Shown: positions 56,760 to 64,000 of the stretch, piece after piece | How positions within the stretch are numbered: position 1 is the first letter of the stretch | How the letters are laid out: each line of letters opens with the position of its first letter | Assembly: GCF_029989365.1 (NCBI RefSeq) | Contig: NZ_JAPRAQ010000017.1 | Coordinates: 106,030-170,029 of the forward strand | DNA length: 64,000 nucleotides | Reading direction: 5' to 3' | Source of the DNA: Bradyrhizobium sp. Arg816 | GTDB lineage: Bacteria; Pseudomonadota; Alphaproteobacteria; Rhizobiales; Xanthobacteraceae | The notes under the pieces: model-generated | Database searches by the model: none | What the model was told of the DNA's origin: nothing | The model's input: the letters and a program-made list of their open reading frames with translations, nothing else | Translations under genes and position numbers: made by a program

Positions 56760-59700
56760 TGTCCGCCGTGTTCATCGATCGCCCGCGACTTGCGATGGTC
56801 GTGGCCTTCATCATCACCATTGCAGGTGCGCTCGCGCTGACACGGATCCCGGTGGCGCAATTTCCGGACATTGTGCCACCGCAGGTCACGGTCGCCGGGA
56901 CCTTTCCCGGCGCGTCTGCCGAGGTCGTGGAGGCCAGCGTCGCTCAACCGCTCGAAGCGCAAGTGATCGGCGTCGACCGAGCTCTCTATATGAAATCGAC
57001 GAGCGGCAACGACGGCAGCTACACCTTGACGGTGTCATTTGCACTTGGCACCGATCCCGATATCAACACCGTCAATGTTAACAACCGGGTGCAGAGCGCG
57101 CTGTCGCAATTGCCCACCGAGGTGCAGCAGCAGGGCGTGACCGTGCAAAAGAAATCGTCGGCGATCCTGCAATTTCTGGTGCTTTACAGTGCCGACGGCC
57201 AGCAAGATCCGCTGTTCATCACCAACTACGCGATCATCAACATACTCGACGCGATCTCCAGCACGCCCGGTGTCGGCCAAGCTCACCTGTTCGCCAAGAT
57301 GAACTACTCGATGCGGATCTGGTTCGATACGCAGCGGCTGACCAGCCTCAATCTCACGCCCTCGGACGTGATCGCGGCAATTCGAACGCAAAGCGTTCAG
57401 GCGCCGGTCGGCCGCATCGGCGCGCGTCCAATCAGCGACGACCAGCAATTCCAGTTCAACGTCCAGACCCTCGGGCGGCTCGCGACAGTCGACCAGTTCG
57501 CCAATATCGTGCTGCGCGCCAACCCGGATGGTTCGACGCTGCTCGTCAAGGACGTCGCCCGGGTCGAGATGGGCGCGCAGAACCTCGACAGCGAAGCGCG
57601 GATCGACGGGCGCGCCGCGGTGCCTCTCGCGATCTATCTGGCGCCGGGCGCCAATGCCGTGACGACGGCGCAGGCGGTCGCGGCGACGATGCAGCGGCTA
57701 TCGAAGCGATTCCCGACGGGGTTGAGCTATCTCGTGCAGTACGATTCCACGAGCTTCGTACGGGACACCATCTCGGAGGTTCTGCGGACGCTGGGAGAGG
57801 CCTTCGTCCTGGTCGTGATCGTGGTTTATTTGTTCCTCGGTAACCTTCGGGCCACGGTCATACCAGCCATTGCCGTACCGGTCAGCCTGGTCGGCACCTT
57901 CGCGGTGCTGCTGATGCTTGGCTATTCCGCGAATACCGTGTCACTGCTCGCAATGGTGCTCGCCATCGGCATCGTCGTGGATGACGCCATCGTCGTCGTG
58001 GAGAACGTCGAGCGAGTGATGGAGGAGGAACCGGATCTTTCGCCAGTCGAGGCAAGCAAGAAGGCGATGACGCAGATCACGGCACCGATCATCGCGATCA
58101 CGTTGGTGCTGCTCTCCGTCTTTGTTCCGATCGCCTTCATTCCCGGCATTTCCGGCACGCTGTTTCGGCAATTTGCGGTGACGATCAGCGCCGCCATGAT
58201 GATTTCGGCACTGAATGCGCTGACCTTGTCGCCCGCCTTGTGCGCGCTGTTCCTGCGGCATACTGGACCCCGGCGCGGCACGATCGGCCACGTTCTTGGT
58301 GGCATTGACTGGATCCGCGATCGCTATAGCGGCGGCGTACGACGGCTGCTGCGCGTGGCCAGTCTCTCGCTCATCCTGGTCGCCGTGTTCGCAGCCGGCA
58401 TTTTCGGGATGTCGCACCTGACGCCGACAGGGTTCCTCCCCGAGGAAGACCAGGGCGCTTTCTTCACTTCGGTGCAGTTGCCGGACGGTGCATCCGTTGC
58501 GCGGACCAGTGAAGTCACCAAACAGATCGAGGACGTCCTGAACGAGATGCCGGCCGTCGACCATGTTCTGGCCATCATCGGCTTTTCCCTGCTTGACGGG
58601 GCGTCCGAGCCCAACAGCGCGCTGGTGGTGACGCGCCTCAAGCCGTTTGCCGATCGCAAGGCGGTCGCGGATTCGGCGCAGGCGTTGATCCGGCAGACTT
58701 ACGCAGCCGGCGCGCAAATCCGGCAGGCCAATGTACTGCCGTTCAATATGCCGCCGATCATCGGACTCTCCACCTCAGGCGGGTTCGAGTACCAGCTCCA
58801 GGCGCTGGAAGGACAGAGCCCCGCCGCGATCTCCAGTGTCACGGGTGCGTTGATCGGAGCGGCCAATGCCGATCCGCGGCTGACGCGAGTGTTCTCGACC
58901 TTCACCGCGACAAATCCATCGATCTATCTCGACATCGATCGACGCAAGGCGCAGGCGCTTGGCGTGACCATCAGCGATATCTTCACGGCTCTTCAGGCGA
59001 CGCTGGGCGGCATCTACGTCAACAACTTCAACCTCTATGGACGCACCTGGCAGGTCAACGTGCAGGGGGAGGCGCTCGATCGCGCCGACCTTTCCGATAT
59101 CTGGCGCATCTATGTCCGCAATAGCACCGGTCAGATGGTTCCGATGCGGTCGCTCGCCGGCATCAAGATCGTAACCGGGCCTCAGGTCATTACCCGCTAC
59201 AACAATTATCGTTCAGTGACGGTGAACGGCAGCCCGGCGCCAGCCGTCTCGTCCGGCACCGCGATGGCAGCGATGGCAGAGATCTCCAACAACGTGCTGC
59301 CTGCAGGCTACAGTTTCGAGTGGACCGGCACCGCCTATCAGGAGCAACAGGCAGCAGGACAAACCGGGGTGGTGCTCGCGCTCGCCGTGCTGTTCGCCTA
59401 TCTGTTCCTGGTGGCGCTGTATGAGAGCACGGTGATCCCGATCCCGGTGCTGCTCTCCGTCGTTGTCGGCGTTCTAGGCTCATATATCGGTATTAAAATC
59501 GCCGGCCTCAATCTCGATCTGTACGGCCAGATTGGCCTCGTGGTGCTGATCGCGCTTGCCGCCAAGAACGGCATCCTGATCGTGGAATTCGCCAAGGAAC
59601 GACGGGAAGCCGGCACAGAGCTTGCGGAGGCCGCGATCCAGGGGGCGCATATGCGGTTCCGCGCGGTGATGATGACCTCAGTTGCCTTCATTCTCGGACT

Positions 59701-59884
59701 CCTCCCGCTCGTGCTCGCAACCGGCGCCGCCGAGCTGAGCCGCAGGGCGGTCGGGACCGCTGTCTTTGCCGGCATGCTCGCCGCAAGCTCAATCGGGATT
59801 TTTATGGTGCCTATGCTCTACGTCACGTTTCAGCGCCTGCGCGAACGCACGAAGGCACGACCGGTCCCGGCGCGAACCACATGA
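56756..59884 (+). CDS. RND efflux transporter, inner-membrane subunit (system 2, HAE-1 type)
   Basis: This 1042-residue pump is of the hydrophobe/amphiphile efflux type. It opens SAVFIDRPRLAMVVAFIITIAGALAL and has GTFPGASAEVVEASVAQPLE, the TM4 proton-relay aspartates in LAIGIVVDDAIVVVENVERVM, and a late GLVVLIALAAKNGILIVEFA. The length is standard. It exports drugs, detergents or other lipophilic compounds with the adaptor encoded upstream. No outer-membrane factor gene follows. It belongs to a different RND branch from system 1 at 42.4-46.5 kb. Confidence 0.94.
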   Translation: MMSAVFIDRPRLAMVVAFIITIAGALALTRIPVAQFPDIVPPQVTVAGTFPGASAEVVEASVAQPLEAQVIGVDRALYMKSTSGNDGSYTLTVSFALGTDPDINTVNVNNRVQSALSQLPTEVQQQGVTVQKKSSAILQFLVLYSADGQQDPLFITNYAIINILDAISSTPGVGQAHLFAKMNYSMRIWFDTQRLTSLNLTPSDVIAAIRTQSVQAPVGRIGARPISDDQQFQFNVQTLGRLATVDQFANIVLRANPDGSTLLVKDVARVEMGAQNLDSEARIDGRAAVPLAIYLAPGANAVTTAQAVAATMQRLSKRFPTGLSYLVQYDSTSFVRDTISEVLRTLGEAFVLVVIVVYLFLGNLRATVIPAIAVPVSLVGTFAVLLMLGYSANTVSLLAMVLAIGIVVDDAIVVVENVERVMEEEPDLSPVEASKKAMTQITAPIIAITLVLLSVFVPIAFIPGISGTLFRQFAVTISAAMMISALNALTLSPALCALFLRHTGPRRGTIGHVLGGIDWIRDRYSGGVRRLLRVASLSLILVAVFAAGIFGMSHLTPTGFLPEEDQGAFFTSVQLPDGASVARTSEVTKQIEDVLNEMPAVDHVLAIIGFSLLDGASEPNSALVVTRLKPFADRKAVADSAQALIRQTYAAGAQIRQANVLPFNMPPIIGLSTSGGFEYQLQALEGQSPAAISSVTGALIGAANADPRLTRVFSTFTATNPSIYLDIDRRKAQALGVTISDIFTALQATLGGIYVNNFNLYGRTWQVNVQGEALDRADLSDIWRIYVRNSTGQMVPMRSLAGIKIVTGPQVITRYNNYRSVTVNGSPAPAVSSGTAMAAMAEISNNVLPAGYSFEWTGTAYQEQQAAGQTGVVLALAVLFAYLFLVALYESTVIPIPVLLSVVVGVLGSYIGIKIAGLNLDLYGQIGLVVLIALAAKNGILIVEFAKERREAGTELAEAAIQGAHMRFRAVMMTSVAFILGLLPLVLATGAAELSRRAVGTAVFAGMLAASSIGIFMVPMLYVTFQRLRERTKARPVPARTT

Positions 59885-60013
59885 CCCGAGTATCCAGGAC
59901 GGCGGGAATACTCCGAGCCTATTGCTCAGGGTTTCGTCGGATGCCGGCGTTGCCGTTCCCCGCTACCGTAGTCCGCACTCGAAACTGCGTGACAAGAAGA
60001 GAAGAGAAGGACA

Positions 60014-60289
60014 ATGAACGCTCCCACACGTCGTGCCTTCCTTGGTTTTGCGCAGGGCGCCGTCGCCGCCGCAGCGGTCGGCGCAATCGGCGCTCGTTTC
60101 ATTGCGACAGCGGAGGCTATGCCGGTCGCCGCAAATCTGGGACGGGCGGCGATAACCACGGATCTCGCGACGCAGGCGCAGTGGGGTCCTCCGCATGGCC
60201 CCGGTTGGGGGCGGCCGCGACCGCGCAGGCGCCGTTGGGTTTGCTGGTGGCATCGCGGTCGCCGCCATTGCGGGTGGCGGTGGAGGTGA
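60014..60289 (+). CDS. Small Tat-signal protein with Arg/Trp-rich tail
   Basis: This 91-residue protein starts with a twin-arginine signal (PTRRAFLGFAQG followed by a hydrophobic stretch, cut site near AEA). The mature part ends in an unusual basic and aromatic tail with RPRRRRWVCWWHRGRRH and more Arg/Trp. The function is unknown. GAGAAGGACA precedes the ATG. It follows RND system 2 in the same direction after 129 bp. The tail composition resembles membrane- or nucleic-acid-binding peptides, but this is inference from composition only. Confidence 0.6.
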   Translation: MNAPTRRAFLGFAQGAVAAAAVGAIGARFIATAEAMPVAANLGRAAITTDLATQAQWGPPHGPGWGRPRPRRRRWVCWWHRGRRHCGWRWR

Positions 60290-60406
60290 CCGTCCGTGAC
60301 CCTTCGCGGACGACGAAGGATAGAGCTGTGCTTCCGCAGCGATCAGCTCCGCTTCACCGCCGCGATCGGTTGCAAAGCGCGGCGGGCCGGCAGCCGCCGA
60401 TTTCGT

Positions 60407-61033
60407 TCACTCTTCAATCAACTTAGCTCTGATCGCGTAGCGGACCAGTCCAGCTATCGAATTGACCCCCAGTTTTCCCATGGCCGACGCCCGATGCGTT
60501 TCCGTGGTTTTCACGCTTGAGCTCAGCATCGCGCTGATACCCTTGTTGCTGTATCCCTCGGCCACGAGCTTGACAACGAGCCGCTCTCGCGGAGACAATC
60601 TCATATGCCCCTCGCCAGCTTCGTCTTCTCGACCCGACTGACCACAAAATCGTCCGCCAAGGAATGGCTTACGTGCCATTAGCGCTTCAACGGCAGCCAA
60701 CAGCAGCTTGTTTGCGTCCGACTTGACCAGGAACGCGCGCGCACCCGCCTGAAGCGCCTCTTGAGCCAGCACTCCGGATTCGTGCGCGGTAAAGATCAGC
60801 ACCTCAGTTTCGCGGAGATGCTTTTTTATTCCTCGAGTTATTTCCAGTCCCGTCATGCGCGGCATGAAGAAGTCGACGATCGCAACATCGGGCCGCTCTT
60901 TGAGAGCGGCCTCAAATGCCGATTTTCCGTCGGACGCCTCGGCGACAATCATCCAACCCGGCCGCTGCTCGAGGACCGCCCGTAGCCCGGATCGAACAGC
61001 ATCATGATCATCAGCAATGAGAATTCGTTTCAT
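60407..61033 (-). CDS. NarL/FixJ-family response regulator (second pair)
   Basis: This 208-residue regulator has a receiver domain (ADDH at residues 7-10, phospho-Asp54 in AIVDFFMPRM, Lys in AFLVKSD) and a LuxR-type helix-turn-helix (LSPRERLVVKLVAEGYSNKGI, then SVKTTETHRASAMGKLG). The ATG at 61033 aligns with the regulator at 27886-28521, which it closely resembles; the frame is open 30 bp upstream. The cognate kinase gene ends 87 bp upstream on the same strand. Confidence 0.91.
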   Translation of the reverse strand: MKRILIADDHDAVRSGLRAVLEQRPGWMIVAEASDGKSAFEAALKERPDVAIVDFFMPRMTGLEITRGIKKHLRETEVLIFTAHESGVLAQEALQAGARAFLVKSDANKLLLAAVEALMARKPFLGGRFCGQSGREDEAGEGHMRLSPRERLVVKLVAEGYSNKGISAMLSSSVKTTETHRASAMGKLGVNSIAGLVRYAIRAKLIEE

Positions 61034-61120
61034 GAGAGGGCTGCCTCGATGATCTTGTCGCAAGAGAACCTGGACGAGCTATGGGCTCTGCGTTTCAGCA
61101 GCATCTCCAACCGGGCCATC

Positions 61121-61858
61121 TCACTCGCGCGCAAGAGCGCATGGAAAGGTCGCGCGCAGGATGGTTCCGCGCCGCAGCGTTGTGGGTGCCGATAATATCT
61201 CAAGCCGCCCTCCCATCTCTTGCAATCGAGCCCGCATGATACGGATTCCCGCTCCGGGTGCCCACGGACGAAAGCGGCATGCGCCATCTGCAGCGACCAT
61301 GCCTTGTCCGTCGTCTCGAACCTCGAGCTTGAACTTCCTGTCCCTCGCCCCGATAGTTATGGCGACCTGTGTCGCCTTGGCGTGGCGGTAAACGTTCGTC
61401 AGGGCCTCCTGAACAATTCTCAGCAACGCTCGCTGCGCCCCGTATGGCAGGCCGTCGACCGCGGACGATATCGAGACCTCAATATTCAGCGGCGTTCGGG
61501 CTACGAACCCTTCTGCGAATTGCTCGATTGTCGTCCTGAGCCCTCCTTCAAGCAGATCCTGAGGGTGAAGCAGATATGTGAGAGACCGCAATTCCTTCAT
61601 CGCGCGACCGATCGAGATGTCGAGCTGATCGCAATGTCTCGTCGCCTTCAGAGGATCGCCTAGCGCACTCCTTACTTGCATCAGAATGAGGCTCGCCGCC
61701 ACCAAATGCTGGCACGTTGAATCGTGAAGCTCCGACGCAATTTGACGATGAACTTTTTCCTGCAGAGCGAGCTGTTCGGAATTCGCCTTGCGCGCATGCC
61801 TCGATCCTCCGGAGGCATTTCGAACATGTCGGCTGACCTGTGTCTCCTGAAGGGACAT
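61121..61858 (-). CDS. HPK7-type histidine kinase without a sensor domain (second pair)
   Basis: This 245-residue cytoplasmic kinase consists of a short N-terminal region, a HisKA_3 domain with His45 in ASELHDSTCQHLV, and an ATPase domain (NVYRHAKATQVAI, then RDDGQGM). It lacks the PAS domain of its relative at 28835-30052, but the kinase core is strikingly similar (both have LRSLTYLLHPQDL). ATG 61858 is supported by AGGAAGGCGAG upstream; a further ATG at 61921 would add 21 residues. The signal source is unclear: it may partner with another sensor protein or share input with the first pair. Confidence 0.85.
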   Translation of the reverse strand: MSLQETQVSRHVRNASGGSRHARKANSEQLALQEKVHRQIASELHDSTCQHLVAASLILMQVRSALGDPLKATRHCDQLDISIGRAMKELRSLTYLLHPQDLLEGGLRTTIEQFAEGFVARTPLNIEVSISSAVDGLPYGAQRALLRIVQEALTNVYRHAKATQVAITIGARDRKFKLEVRDDGQGMVAADGACRFRPWAPGAGIRIMRARLQEMGGRLEILSAPTTLRRGTILRATFPCALARE

Positions 61859-62021
61859 GATACACTCGCCTTCCTGCAGTGCTAACTTTCGAACTGCTAG
61901 TTTCCTGGCATATGCAGACAACTCTCCGATAAATTTAGCCTACCGCCGCGACACACCGACCACACAATCAGTATAAGCCACTACGTAGAAATCCCCTAGG
62001 CAGCCGGTCCCCTCGTGTGCC

Positions 62022-62048
62022 GAGCATCCCAAATTTGGCGCGATGCTC
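62022..62048 (+). terminator. Hairpin in debris region
   Basis: GAGCATC and GATGCTC form a seven-base stem around a 13-base loop immediately before the FNR-like box. The role is unknown; it may be a terminator or part of a regulatory site. Confidence 0.35.
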
Positions 62049-62049
62049 C

Positions 62050-62063
62050 CTGATTCAAATCAA
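62050..62063 (+). promoter_or_regulatory. FNR/FixK-like box
   Basis: The sequence CTGATTCAAATCAA matches the FNR/FixK consensus TTGAT-N4-ATCAA at 9 of 10 conserved positions (first T is C). It lies 36 bases before an ATG with a good ribosome-binding site (62086). In rhizobia such boxes mark genes switched on at low oxygen by FixK- or Nnr-type regulators. Confidence 0.5.
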
Positions 62064-62085
62064 GGAGCTGCAGGCAAGGAGCAGC

Positions 62086-62226
62086 ATGCGGGTCGTCGAA
62101 AACGCGATTGTGAAGGCGCGTCCGTCAATCTGCGCGCTCTGGCATCGACCGCTTGACGGCGGCGCGGCAGCTATCGAGCGGCCCGGCGAGGGTGTTGCGC
62201 CGCAGAACAGTCCGCTGTTTAGGTAA
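62086..62226 (+). pseudogene. Short ORF behind the FNR-like box, probably a truncated gene
   Basis: This 46-codon ORF opens MRVVENAIVKARPSICALWH after CAAGGAGCAGC. It has a proper start and upstream oxygen-type box but stops after 46 residues, and the downstream sequence does not continue an obvious protein. I do not recognise the family. The rest of 61859-62544 holds no gene I can support; a 148-codon minus-strand ORF at 62055-62501 overlaps this region without a recognisable fold. Confidence 0.3.
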
Positions 62227-62544
62227 GACGTCTTTCCATATTCCGCCCCGAGGCGATCTCCTTGAAATTCCGTAATTCGGAAATCAACAGAGGCAGCAAC
62301 GCCAAAAGTCCAGCTCGCGACCGAGCCGAATGTTTTCAGATTGCCTCCAATCCTTCTAGTGGATGCCCAAACGCATGAAGCATCGAGTGTCGACCGATGC
62401 TCTCTCCATATCTGATGGCGGAGTGCCAAATTAGGCAGAAGCCGCCCGCCAAATCGGAAGGCAAGCATGCCGACGATCGCGCCCCAGAGGCATGCCGACA
62501 AAAGCCCGCCGATTTGCCCGCGTGATCGTCACAGTGCAGCAACG

Positions 62545-62966
62545 CTAGCGCTCAAGGAAGTGTCGTCGAGCCTCATGAACCTGCTGCCGACGTTTGATCA
62601 GGTAGGGATCTGGGCACCGATCGCGCTGGTCGCGTTGCGACTAATCCAGGGGTTGGGAGCCGGAGCGGAATACGGTGGCGCAGCGCTTCTGCTCGCAGAG
62701 CAGAGCCCCAGCCGCCGTGGATTCTATGGTGCGTTCGCGGCATCCGGTGTCGTCATCGGCATTGCGCTCTCTCTCGGCGTCTTTCAGTCTTGTGACCAGC
62801 ACCACTCCGCGGGAGGCACTTCTAAGCTGGGGCTGGCGCGTGCCGTATCTTCTCAGCATCGTTGCCGTCAGCGTCGGCCTCTACTTGCGTCTCACAATGC
62901 CGGAGACACCGGAATTCGCTCGCGACGTCCAGGATCGGCGCGCGGAGATCAGCGTCCCGCTCTGGG
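62545..62966 (+). pseudogene. Frameshifted fragment of an MFS metabolite:H+ symporter (MHS family)
   Basis: The translated pieces match the middle of an MHS-type major facilitator (citrate/shikimate symporter group). One frame has LLPTFDQVGIWAPIALVALR, LIQGLGAGAEYGGAALLLAE and RRGFYGAFAASGVVIG. After a frame change near 62790 the next frame has LLSWGWRVPYLLSIVAV and LTMPETPEFA. The N-terminal third and the whole C-terminal half are missing, so it is a dead remnant. It ends abruptly near 62966, where an unrelated ORF continues. Confidence 0.8.
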
Positions 62967-63422
62967 AGGCTCGATGGCGAGACCGTCAAGTTTTATGCCG
63001 AAGCAGAGGACGTCTTGAGCCATCTGCCCAAGCTTGGTGTCCAGATGATCATGCGCCGGATTGAAAAGGGGGAGCGCAAGGGCCACGCCAAAGTGTGGTG
63101 CTACCCTGGCATGGAAAAAGTGGTGCAGCAGATGCGCAAGAAGGTCGACGGCGTGACGACGTCAATCCCGCGGGTCTGTCGCGGAAACGCCGAGCAGCTT
63201 GCAACCGAATTCGACGCCGCCCGAAACGCGCCGGACGCGATCCGTCGGGTTTTCATTGTAACTTCGTCTCTAAGCCGTAAAGCTGTCGAAGACGTATTCG
63301 CAAACATCGCGACGGGTCACGCTCCTGATCCTTATTTTGTACAATTGTACTGGCCATTGCTCTCATTCTTCTCGGCCTGCACCGAGATGAACGCAGTCGG
63401 CTATGTTGTGTGTCAGGAATAG
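62967..63422 (+). CDS. ORF of unknown function, 5' end probably lost
   Basis: From DGETVKFYAEAEDVLSHL to the stop this frame encodes about 150 residues with protein-like composition, including GHAKVWCYPGMEKVVQQM, SIPRVCRGNAEQLATEF and DPYFVQLYWPLLSFFSA. I do not recognise it. No start codon sits at its beginning: the frame is open backwards through the MFS remnant, and the first in-frame ATG is at 63045. A deletion joining the two seems likely. It may be a truncated gene still open by chance or a recently captured cassette. Confidence 0.4.
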   Translation, partial: RLDGETVKFYAEAEDVLSHLPKLGVQMIMRRIEKGERKGHAKVWCYPGMEKVVQQMRKKVDGVTTSIPRVCRGNAEQLATEFDAARNAPDAIRRVFIVTSSLSRKAVEDVFANIATGHAPDPYFVQLYWPLLSFFSACTEMNAVGYVVCQE

Positions 63423-63431
63423 CCTAGGCCT

Positions 63432-63448
63432 TTGCCCTCCGAAGGCAA
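63432..63448 (+). repeat. Isolated tRNA-Arg-like anticodon arm
   Basis: TTGCC-CTCCGAA-GGCAA repeats the anticodon arm of the tRNA at 63562 (TCGCC-CTCCGAA-GGCGA) with one compensated base pair. No D-arm or T-arm surrounds it. It may be a scar of integration at the tRNA or a chance match. Confidence 0.35.
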
Positions 63449-63561
63449 GTGTCAAGCCGGCTGGTACGAAAAGTTAGGAAGAAAGAGTATTGTAGTGCAA
63501 AGGCTTGCGAGGGTTGCGCGCTGAGGGGTTAACTCATACGCAAAATCTGCGTAAGCAGTAA

Positions 63562-63638
63562 GCACCCGTAGCTCAGCTGGATAGAGCGTCGCCCTCCGAA
63601 GGCGAAGGCCTCACGTTCGAATCGGGTCGGGTGCGCCA
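63562..63638 (+). tRNA. tRNA-Arg(CCG), with a weak T-stem
   Basis: The 77-base sequence folds as a tRNA: acceptor GCACCCG/CGGGTGC (7 bp), D-arm GCTC/GAGC, anticodon arm TCGCC/GGCGA with loop CTCCGAA (anticodon CCG at 63596-63598), T-loop TTCGAAT and encoded CCA. The T-stem TCACG/CGGGT has only three of five pairs (T-T and A-G mismatches), so it may be a decaying copy or a recombinant 3' half. Arginine identity follows from the anticodon. Confidence 0.75.
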
Positions 63639-63827
63639 TTTCATTGCAAGGCTTAGCTCCAAGGTTCGAGAGCTTAGCCCGGCTCCCTTGTAACGACGTC
63701 ACACCAAGCAAGCAAAAAGAAGCCGGGACTCGTTAGAGCCCCGGGCAGTCACGGGAGGAAACGCATGTGGCGTTTGCTACCATTTACTAGCCCTTCGGGC
63801 CTGGCCACTGACAGCGGGCGGAACTGC

Positions 63828-64000
63828 TCACTTCATCAGCGGGATCGAGAACTCCGCACCTTCCTTGACGCCTGACGGCCAGCGCGAGGTCACCGTCTTG
63901 GTCTTGGTGTAGAAGCGGACCGAGTCCGGGCCGTGCTGGTTGAGATCGCCGAAGCCCGACTTCTTCCAGCCGCCGAAGGTGTAATAGGCGATCGGCACCG
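63828..64000 (-). CDS. mmsA: Methylmalonate-semialdehyde dehydrogenase (CoA-acylating), C-terminal end
   Basis: Only the last 56 residues are in the window; the gene continues past its end. They read AYYTFGGWKKSGFGDLNQHG, SVRFYTKTKTVTSRWP and FSIPLMK at the stop, the characteristic C-terminus of MmsA/IolA. The enzyme oxidises methylmalonate or malonate semialdehyde to propionyl-CoA or acetyl-CoA in valine and inositol breakdown. The 190 bp between it and the tRNA contain small inverted repeats (AAACGC/GCGTTT at 63757 and GCCC/GGGC at 63791), the latter in a place suited to a terminator. Confidence 0.87.
   Translation of the reverse strand, partial: VPIAYYTFGGWKKSGFGDLNQHGPDSVRFYTKTKTVTSRWPSGVKEGAEFSIPLMK

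Noticed and set aside
62055..62501. 148-codon minus-strand ORF in the debris region
   Set aside because: It overlaps the FNR-like box and its ORF, has no ribosome-binding site I can see and no recognisable domain. It may be a decayed gene, but I cannot support it.

Overview
The window is G+C-rich, densely coded DNA of an alphaproteobacterium, most likely a Bradyrhizobium-like member of the Nitrobacteraceae. The basis is the alphaproteobacterial-type 5-aminolevulinate synthase remnant, a DUF992 protein, an MmsA-type dehydrogenase, a cobalamin-independent central-metabolism gene set, and a 3' tRNA-Lys(CTT) fragment of alphaproteobacterial type. The genus is inferred from gene style only. No plasmid or phage core genes and no CRISPR array were seen.

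Layout. 1-3.2 kb: the C-terminal part of a flavin monooxygenase, a convergent ClC chloride channel, and a chimeric remnant of an ATPase and HemA. 3.2-4.4 kb: debris of visibly lower G+C with a MazE-like ORF, a small membrane protein and two hairpin-bearing direct repeats. 4.4-19.2 kb: carbohydrate cluster. A GH15 glucosidase and a HEAT-repeat protein lie on the minus strand. On the plus strand run a histidine phosphatase, a HAD hydrolase, transaldolase, ROK glucokinase, Pgi, Gnd, Zwf, transketolase and a GH63-like glucosidase, many overlapping or nearly so. Together they could release glucose from glucans, phosphorylate it and run it through the oxidative and non-oxidative pentose phosphate pathway. 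No 6-phosphogluconolactonase gene is present.

19.2-27.5 kb: a cassette bracketed by two diverged direct repeats of about 325 bp, each ending in the 3' half of a tRNA. Inside are a large autotransporter, a 7TM-DISM hybrid histidine kinase and an OmpR-type regulator, but no integrase. 27.9-30.1 kb: a NarL-type regulator and its PAS-containing kinase. 30.5-42.4 kb: transport and amino-acid metabolism, with a DcaP-like porin, AbgT transporter, glutaminase, DHA2-type MFS exporter, M20 dipeptidase and two tandem SLC13-type permeases. 42.4-46.6 kb: an RND efflux pair. 46.9-51.1 kb: an Mrp-type antiporter operon in the order E-F-G-(MbhD/B fusion)-C-D that lacks the large MrpA subunit. 51.2-52.5 kb: a DUF1269 protein and a Bax-inhibitor-1 family protein.

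53-60.3 kb: a small secreted protein, then a probable operon of an AI-2E-type permease, a membrane protein, a DUF992 protein and a second RND pump, followed by a small Tat-signal protein with an Arg/Trp-rich tail. 60.4-61.9 kb: a second kinase/regulator pair closely resembling the one at 28-30 kb. 62-63.5 kb: gene debris with an FNR/FixK-like box, an MFS remnant with a frameshift and an unknown ORF. A tRNA-Arg(CCG) with a poor T-stem and the 3' end of mmsA close the window.

No single unprecedented system was established. The strongest leads are the tRNA-fragment-bracketed signalling/adhesin cassette with a covarying hairpin in its flanking repeats, the Mrp operon without MrpA, and the two near-duplicate kinase/regulator pairs.
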